Source: SHZI01 sp963802215
GTDB taxonomy: Bacteria; Pseudomonadota; Gammaproteobacteria; Steroidobacterales; GCA-2729495
DNA length: 64,000 nucleotides
NCBI GenBank assembly: GCA_963802215.1
Contig: CAWDHQ010000002.1
Coordinates: 992,001 to 1,056,000 of the forward strand
Reading direction: 5' to 3'
Both the position numbers and the translations under genes were made by a program. Under the pieces are notes generated by a model that was not told where the DNA came from, searched no databases, and was given only the letters and a program-made list of their open reading frames with translations. Below are positions 60,000-64,000 of this stretch, piece after piece; within the stretch, counting starts at the first letter, position 1, and each line of letters opens with the position of its first letter.

Positions 60000-62411
60000 C
60001 TACACGGCAGGACGCAGGTTGCCCTGGTCGTCCTGGACGAAGGGGAGCCAGGCGATCCCGCAGAACTGCACCGTGATGTCCGACGCCTTCGGCCGCACGC
60101 GGATTTCCTCCAGCGGTTCGGACGAGGCATCGGGGCCCGTCCCGAGGGCCGCAACCTCCGACTCGACCCGGGCTTCCAGCTCGGCGAGCTGGGCCTGCAG
60201 CCTGGCCACGGTGTCCGTCGCGCGCTCCACGTCGCCGGACTGGCGCCGCACGTTGCCGGCCTTGCGCATGGCCGATGCCGCCCGGCCCGCCGAAGCCGAC
60301 GAGATCGCCTTCCGGCCGAAGAGGGCGTCCAGCACGGCAGTACCCACTGACACCGCCGCGTCGATCTTCGAGCCTGTGGCCTGGTCCTTCTCACGCTCCA
60401 CCGCCTGCCCGGCGCGCTGCAGCCTGTCCTGCAGGCTGGAGAACTTCGCCGCGTACTTCTGCCGGAGCGAGGCGATTTCCCTGTCGCGCAGCTCCCGGGC
60501 CCGGAGCTGGAGGCGCGCGCGGAATGCGCCCTCGGCTTCGTCCGGTGCGGAAACCATCCTGAACGCGGCACTCCGCCGGAGGATGACCGGCTGTTCCGTG
60601 CGCAGCCAGGTTCGGAACTGCTCCAGCGCGCCCTTGATGTTGCGCGGGTCAGCGAACCCGGCTGGCAGTTCCGCGAAAGCCGCCCCGGGATCCGGCTCCT
60701 TCACGAGGCTGGCGGCATCGATCGCCACCGGCTCCGCGTTGCGCCAGTCGATGGGCCCGGTGCCGGCCTCGAGCGCCAGTGCGAGGTCCCGCTTCAGGTC
60801 CACGCCGTGCGTCGCACTGATCCACGCCACCCGTGCCGTGCCCAGCAACCGCGGCTGGTAGACCAGCGTGCCGTCCGGTCGGGTTCCCGCCCTCGGCCGC
60901 CCGAAGGCAACCGGGATCGACGGCGGCAGCACGGGACGCTGGCCCGCGGACGGCGGCGCCGGTGCAGCCGGCCGGGCCGCCGGCAATGCCGCCGGTGCCA
61001 TGGCAGGGCGGGTCGTCGTCAACGCCCGGATATCCTCCCGGGTGAGCGGCCCGCGCAGGTAGGCCATGGCCCAGCGGGTCTGCATCAGCACCGGGCCCTT
61101 ATCGTGCACGTTGTGCAGGAGGAAGGTGCGCTTGCCGAGGGATGCCAGCGTGGCATCGAGGCTCTTCGGATCGAGACCCTCGGCGGGCGCCGCCGCGAGC
61201 AGTCCGTCCCGCACCCTGTTCCGGTCCTGCTCCGTCTGCAGCCGGCCGATGAACCAGGTGCCCGCGTTGGACAGCGCCTTGTAGTCGAGGTCTACGGGAT
61301 TCTGGGTGGAGAGCACGACGCCGAGGCCAAAGGCGCGGGCCTGCTTGAGCAGGGTGAGCAGCAGCACCTTGGACGGCGGCGCGGCGACCGGGGGCAGGAA
61401 ACCGAAGACCTCGTCCATGTACAGGATCGCGCGCAGTGACGAGGTGCCCGACTGGCTGCGCATCCAGGCCACGATCTCGTTCAGCAGCAGCGTGACGAAG
61501 AACATGCGCTCGGCATCGCCCAGGTGGGCGATGGACATGACGCTCACGCGGGGCCGGCCGTCGGCGGTGAACAGCAGCGCGCCGGCATCGAGCGGCTCAC
61601 CCTGGGTCCAGGCCTGGAATCCCGGCGCCGCCAGCAGGTTGTTCAGGCGCATGGCGAGGGCGAAGCGGTCCTTCGCCGGGTAGAAGGATTCGAGGTCGAG
61701 GACACCGATCCTGCCGAGGCCCGGATCCTGGATGACACCGATGAGGCTGCCCAGGTCGAGGCTGCGCCCCTGCTGCCAGTGGCTGTCGAGCACGGAGGAC
61801 AGCAGGATGTGTTCCCGGCTGCCCGCCGGGTCGGCATCGATGCCGACCATCGTCAGCAGGCCCGTGACGACGCCCGAGACGTGCTGCCTGTAGAGGTCGG
61901 CGTCCGCGCGCAGGGCCTCCGGCGGCGCGTTGAATGAACCGAGCACCGAGAGCGGCAGGCCGGCGGTGCTTCCGGGCGTGTAGATCGCGAAATCCGCTGC
62001 CGCCTTCAGCCGCGCGATGCGGTCCGGCCCCTGGCCCGAGCCGGCGAGGCCCTTGCGCCAGGCCTCCGCCTCGCCCGCGGCGAATTCCGGCACGGACTTG
62101 CCCGCTGCCTCGGCCGCCCGGGCATCCACCCAGGGCTCGAAGTCCGCCGGGCGCAGCTCGGGGAAGGTGAGCAGCAGGTTGCCCAGGTCGCCCTTGGGGT
62201 CGATCGCGATGACCGGTACCTTGTCGAGGGCAGCTTCCTCGAGCAGGGAGATCCCGAGGCCGGTCTTCCCGCTGCCGGTCATGCCGATGATGACGGCGTG
62301 GGTGGTGAGGTCTGGCGAGTCGTAGAGGATGAGGTCCTCCTGCAGCCTGCCGGCAGTGGCGTCCCAGCGGCGGCCCAGGTAGAAGGCTCCGAGCTTCTCG
62401 TAATCCTGCAC
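60000..62411 (-). CDS. HerA-like ATPase (DUF87/DUF853 type)
   Basis: An 803-residue ATPase with Walker A GMTGSGKT near residues 43-50, VIAIDPKGDLGN and a Walker B-like ILYMDEVFGFLPP, followed by TQNPVDLDYKALSNAGTWFIG. The C-terminal half has a Pro/Ala linker and long helices (LQLRARELRDREIASLRQKYAAK), probably coiled coil. Related HerA ATPases pump or process DNA; the substrate here is unknown. GTG 62411 is chosen because AAGGGAG lies 6 bases upstream; a TTG at 62447 lies in IS DNA. Its native TAG stop came from the adjacent REP (GTAGGAG) and is now completed by the IS end. Confidence 0.75.
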   Translation of the reverse strand: MQDYEKLGAFYLGRRWDATAGRLQEDLILYDSPDLTTHAVIIGMTGSGKTGLGISLLEEAALDKVPVIAIDPKGDLGNLLLTFPELRPADFEPWVDARAAEAAGKSVPEFAAGEAEAWRKGLAGSGQGPDRIARLKAAADFAIYTPGSTAGLPLSVLGSFNAPPEALRADADLYRQHVSGVVTGLLTMVGIDADPAGSREHILLSSVLDSHWQQGRSLDLGSLIGVIQDPGLGRIGVLDLESFYPAKDRFALAMRLNNLLAAPGFQAWTQGEPLDAGALLFTADGRPRVSVMSIAHLGDAERMFFVTLLLNEIVAWMRSQSGTSSLRAILYMDEVFGFLPPVAAPPSKVLLLTLLKQARAFGLGVVLSTQNPVDLDYKALSNAGTWFIGRLQTEQDRNRVRDGLLAAAPAEGLDPKSLDATLASLGKRTFLLHNVHDKGPVLMQTRWAMAYLRGPLTREDIRALTTTRPAMAPAALPAARPAAPAPPSAGQRPVLPPSIPVAFGRPRAGTRPDGTLVYQPRLLGTARVAWISATHGVDLKRDLALALEAGTGPIDWRNAEPVAIDAASLVKEPDPGAAFAELPAGFADPRNIKGALEQFRTWLRTEQPVILRRSAAFRMVSAPDEAEGAFRARLQLRARELRDREIASLRQKYAAKFSSLQDRLQRAGQAVEREKDQATGSKIDAAVSVGTAVLDALFGRKAISSASAGRAASAMRKAGNVRRQSGDVERATDTVARLQAQLAELEARVESEVAALGTGPDASSEPLEEIRVRPKASDITVQFCGIAWLPFVQDDQGNLRPAV

Positions 62412-62443
62412 TTCGATCTCCCTTGTAGCAGCTGTGTTGTGAG

Positions 62444-63388
62444 TCAAGCGGTGATGGGCGGCTGCCAGGGCGCGTTATCGCGGACCATGGCATTGAGGAT
62501 CACCAGGAGTTTGCGCATGCAGGCGGTGATGGCGACCTTGGGCGGTTTGCCGGCGAGACGCAGGCGGGCGTAGAAGGCTTTGATCGGCGGGTTGGAGCGG
62601 ATGGCCGCCAGAGTGGCCATGTAGAGTGCGGTACGGACCTGCCAGCGGCCACCCCAGATGTGGCGTTGGCCGCGCAGCGTGCCGCTGTCGCGATTGAAGG
62701 GCGCCAGGCCGGCCAGGGCCGCGATCTGCTTGTCGCTGAGCTGGCCGAGCTCGGGCAGGTCGCCGATCAGGGCCTGGGCGGTGACCCGGCCGATCCCGGG
62801 CACGCCAGCCAGTAGGTTCTCGCGGGCCTGCCACACCGGACTGTCCTGGATCTGCTCGCGCAGTTCGCGATCGGTGTCTTCCAGGCAGCGTTGCAGCCAG
62901 CGGATGTGGGTGGTGAGGTTACGGCGCACCAGGGTGGGGGGTGCCGCACTCAAGCGGTTTTTCTCCGCCACCAGCATCTGCATCAGCTGCCGGCGCCGCG
63001 CCACCAGGGCACTCAGCACCTGGGCCGTCTCGTCCTTCAGGGCGCGGCAGGCGGGCTTGACGGCCGCGGCGAAGGCGCACAGCACCCGGGCATCCAACTG
63101 GTCGGTCTTGGCCAGCTGGCCGGTGGCCCGGGCGAAGTCCCGCACCTGACGCGGGTTGACCACGACCACGGCGAAGCCCTCGGCGGCCAGCAGCCCGGCC
63201 AGCTGGGCGGCCAGGGGGCCGCCCGCTTCCAGGATGATCTGGTCGGGAGCATGGGGCTTGAGCCGGGTGATCAGCGCGCTGATCCCCGCCTCGTCGTGGG
63301 GCACGCGGAAGGCCTCGTGGGCGGGCTCGATGGCGACGTCGAGGTGGTGTTTACCGAGATCAATACCAACAATGGTCTGGACGGTCAT
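62444..63388 (-). CDS. IS110-family recombinase, right copy
   Basis: The 314-residue product has the same sequence as the copy at 59040-59984, including D10, E54, D96, D99 and S235. The lack of any difference suggests recent duplication of the element in this genome. Its stop overlaps a TTG (62447) that begins an artificial extension of the HerA-like frame. Transcription of this gene may continue into the HerA-like gene 32 bp downstream. Confidence 0.9.
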   Translation of the reverse strand: MTVQTIVGIDLGKHHLDVAIEPAHEAFRVPHDEAGISALITRLKPHAPDQIILEAGGPLAAQLAGLLAAEGFAVVVVNPRQVRDFARATGQLAKTDQLDARVLCAFAAAVKPACRALKDETAQVLSALVARRRQLMQMLVAEKNRLSAAPPTLVRRNLTTHIRWLQRCLEDTDRELREQIQDSPVWQARENLLAGVPGIGRVTAQALIGDLPELGQLSDKQIAALAGLAPFNRDSGTLRGQRHIWGGRWQVRTALYMATLAAIRSNPPIKAFYARLRLAGKPPKVAITACMRKLLVILNAMVRDNAPWQPPITA

Positions 63389-63558
63389 GGCTTCCTCTTT
63401 CCCTGCCTTGCGGATGCGGGCTCGAGGCCCCGGCAGCTGTTCGGGTTGCTAAGGAAGACGGGCCGGGCGACCCAGCTACGTGGCGAGGTCAACCCTCGAG
63501 GAGCGCACGGTCTACCCGGCCCGGTGGCTTACCATCTGACGATAAGGGCCACGGAACC
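63389..63558 (-). ncRNA. Candidate bridge RNA of the right IS110 copy
   Basis: The inverse of the left copy. The 9-bp stem is at 63515-63523 and 63459-63467; the target guide GCGCTCCT is at 63499-63506, and GTAG is at 63476-63479 (all minus strand). The donor guide ACAGCTGC is at 63433-63440. The same guide explains insertion of this copy in a REP with a slightly different sequence (CTTGAGG instead of CTTCAGG), since the difference lies outside the matched 8 bases. Confidence 0.75.
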
Positions 63559-63567
63559 CAACATACA

Positions 63568-63621
63568 AGGAGCGCCTTGAGGCGCGACCAGCCGTCGGGT
63601 CGCGCCTCAAGGCGCTCCTAC
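63568..63621. repeat. REP hairpin interrupted by the right IS110 copy
   Basis: AGGAGCGCCTTGAGGCGCGA and CC (63568-63589) form an inverted repeat with GGTCGCGCCTCAAGGCGC.. (63598-63621), a variant with CTTGAGG. The initial GT of the first arm is missing at the IS junction and is found, as AC on the minus strand, beyond the other IS end (62425-62426). The CTA of the outer arm forms the TAG stop of the gene that enters from the right. Confidence 0.85.
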
Positions 63622-64000
63622 GCCAGCGTGTTGAGGTCCACGCGCATGCCGCGCTCGGCAACGACAGTCCGCGGAGCGCCATCCTTCTTCAGCCGTGCGG
63701 CAAGCCCCTCGGCGGCGGTGGATTCTCCATGCACCAGGTACACCGGCGGTTTTGGGCTGAAGCTGCCATACCAGCGCGCCAGGTCGTCCTGGTCGCCATG
63801 GGCGGAGAGGCCGCCGACCGTGTGGATGCGGGCCCGCACGCGGATGTTTTCCTGGTGGATCCGGACATAGGTGTTGCCGTCCACGAGCTGGCGGCCCAGC
63901 GTGCCATTGGCCTGGTAGCCCACGATGATCACGTCGCATTCCGGGCGCCAGAGATTGTGCTTGAGGTGGTGCACGATGCGGCCACCCTCGCACATCCCGC
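63618..64000 (-). CDS. MBL-fold (beta-CASP/RMMBL) nuclease, C-terminal part
   Basis: The frame is open to the window's edge, so the start is outside. The visible ~127 residues have GMCEGGRIVHHLKHNL, VGYQANGTLGRQLVDG and GGLSAHGDQDDLARW...VYLVHGE, the beta-CASP and RMMBL motifs of RNA-processing metallo-beta-lactamase proteins. The SAHGD histidine is a metal ligand. The TAG stop (63618-63620) is part of the REP sequence. The function is probably RNA 3'-end processing or decay. Confidence 0.85.
   Translation of the reverse strand, partial: GMCEGGRIVHHLKHNLWRPECDVIIVGYQANGTLGRQLVDGNTYVRIHQENIRVRARIHTVGGLSAHGDQDDLARWYGSFSPKPPVYLVHGESTAAEGLAARLKKDGAPRTVVAERGMRVDLNTLA

Larger units (their letters stand above)
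58861..60001 (+). mobile_element. IS110-family insertion sequence, left copy
   Basis: A 1141-bp element from TGTATG to the T in CAGCTGCT (60001). It has a 179-bp non-coding region, a 314-codon recombinase gene and 17 bp after the stop. There are no obvious terminal inverted repeats. Insertion sits on a CT core: CT at 58859-58860 and again at 60000-60001. The copy at 62427-63567 is the same element in reverse orientation. Short 3' end and long 5' leader are typical of the IS110 group with bridge RNA at the left end. Confidence 0.85.
62427..63567 (-). mobile_element. IS110-family insertion sequence, right copy
   Basis: The same 1141-bp element as at 58861-60001, in reverse orientation. Outer end TGTATG is at 63567, and inner end CAGCTGCT is at 62427. 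It is inserted at GGCGCTCCT/ACA of a REP hairpin, with the CT core on the minus strand (AG at 63568-63569 and 62427-62428). It lies 15 bases upstream of the HerA-like start on the same strand, so it could drive transcription of that gene. Confidence 0.85.

Noticed and set aside
62412..62447. TTG 62447 as start of the HerA-like ATPase
   Set aside because: It lies in IS110 DNA and overlaps the recombinase stop. GTG 62411 has its own AAGGGAG ribosome site and restores a natural N-terminus.
58861..63567. A composite transposon carrying the HerA-like gene
   Set aside because: Each IS end abuts a REP half and the pre-insertion REP sequences can be rebuilt around the gene. Two independent site-specific insertions explain the layout better than transport of the gene.

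Overview
The window is GC-rich, densely coded DNA that looks like the chromosome of a gammaproteobacterium, probably near the Xanthomonadales/Steroidobacter side. The reasons are short ATGA-type overlaps, GTG and TTG starts, a RegBA-type redox two-component pair, PEP-CTERM-type secretion signals, and scattered REP hairpins that begin GTAGGAGCGCC. I could not run a database search, so the taxonomy is inference. No rRNA, tRNA, CRISPR array or origin was seen, and no stretch longer than 300 bases lacks a feature.

Layout. 1-10720: envelope and secreted proteins (DUF3300, DUF2950, two outer-membrane barrels, two tandem DUF3604 proteins, a membrane-anchored parvulin and HupE/UreJ). 10901-15795: defence and stress genes, including an orphan antitoxin behind a decayed toxin, a DedA-like protein, a P-type ATPase and a VapBC-type pair with a near-consensus promoter. 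15929-26812: DoxX, TrmO, GabT, a YdcZ transporter, a FAD oxidoreductase/Rieske pair, a secreted metallopeptidase, cytochrome c with UspA, and an unassigned beta-propeller/PP-loop pair. 26847-30240: a zinc-type ABC cluster (DUF2796, ATPase, FtsX-like permease, DUF3299). 30274-38925: mixed housekeeping (TPR-dioxygenase fusion, dihaem cytochrome, aspartate-semialdehyde dehydrogenase, ABC-F, RAYT transposase, PEP-CTERM protein).

39030-46208 encodes a six-subunit complex related to hydrogenase-4 and complex I. Its large subunit lacks the nickel-ligand cysteines, so it is an energy-converting hydrogenase-related (Ehr) complex rather than a hydrogenase. 47079-50660 holds GTP-dependent PEP carboxykinase and small companions. 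50657-54558 is an envelope-stress block (Do-type protease, OmpR-family regulator, histidine kinase) headed by a direct-repeat operator candidate and a long folded leader. 54661-56504 is RegB/RegA.

The most striking part is 58811-63621. Two apparently identical 1141-bp IS110-family elements, in opposite orientation, sit in two REP hairpins that flank one HerA-like ATPase gene. The 179-bp region upstream of each recombinase can be folded by hand into a 5' stem-loop followed by two internal-loop hairpins. One loop carries an 8-nt match to the REP target and the other an 8-nt match to the element's own right end. This is the architecture of the bridge RNA of IS621-type elements, and it explains why both copies entered the same position of the same REP sequence. 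Several REPs in the window also supply the TAG stop codon of the gene they follow.
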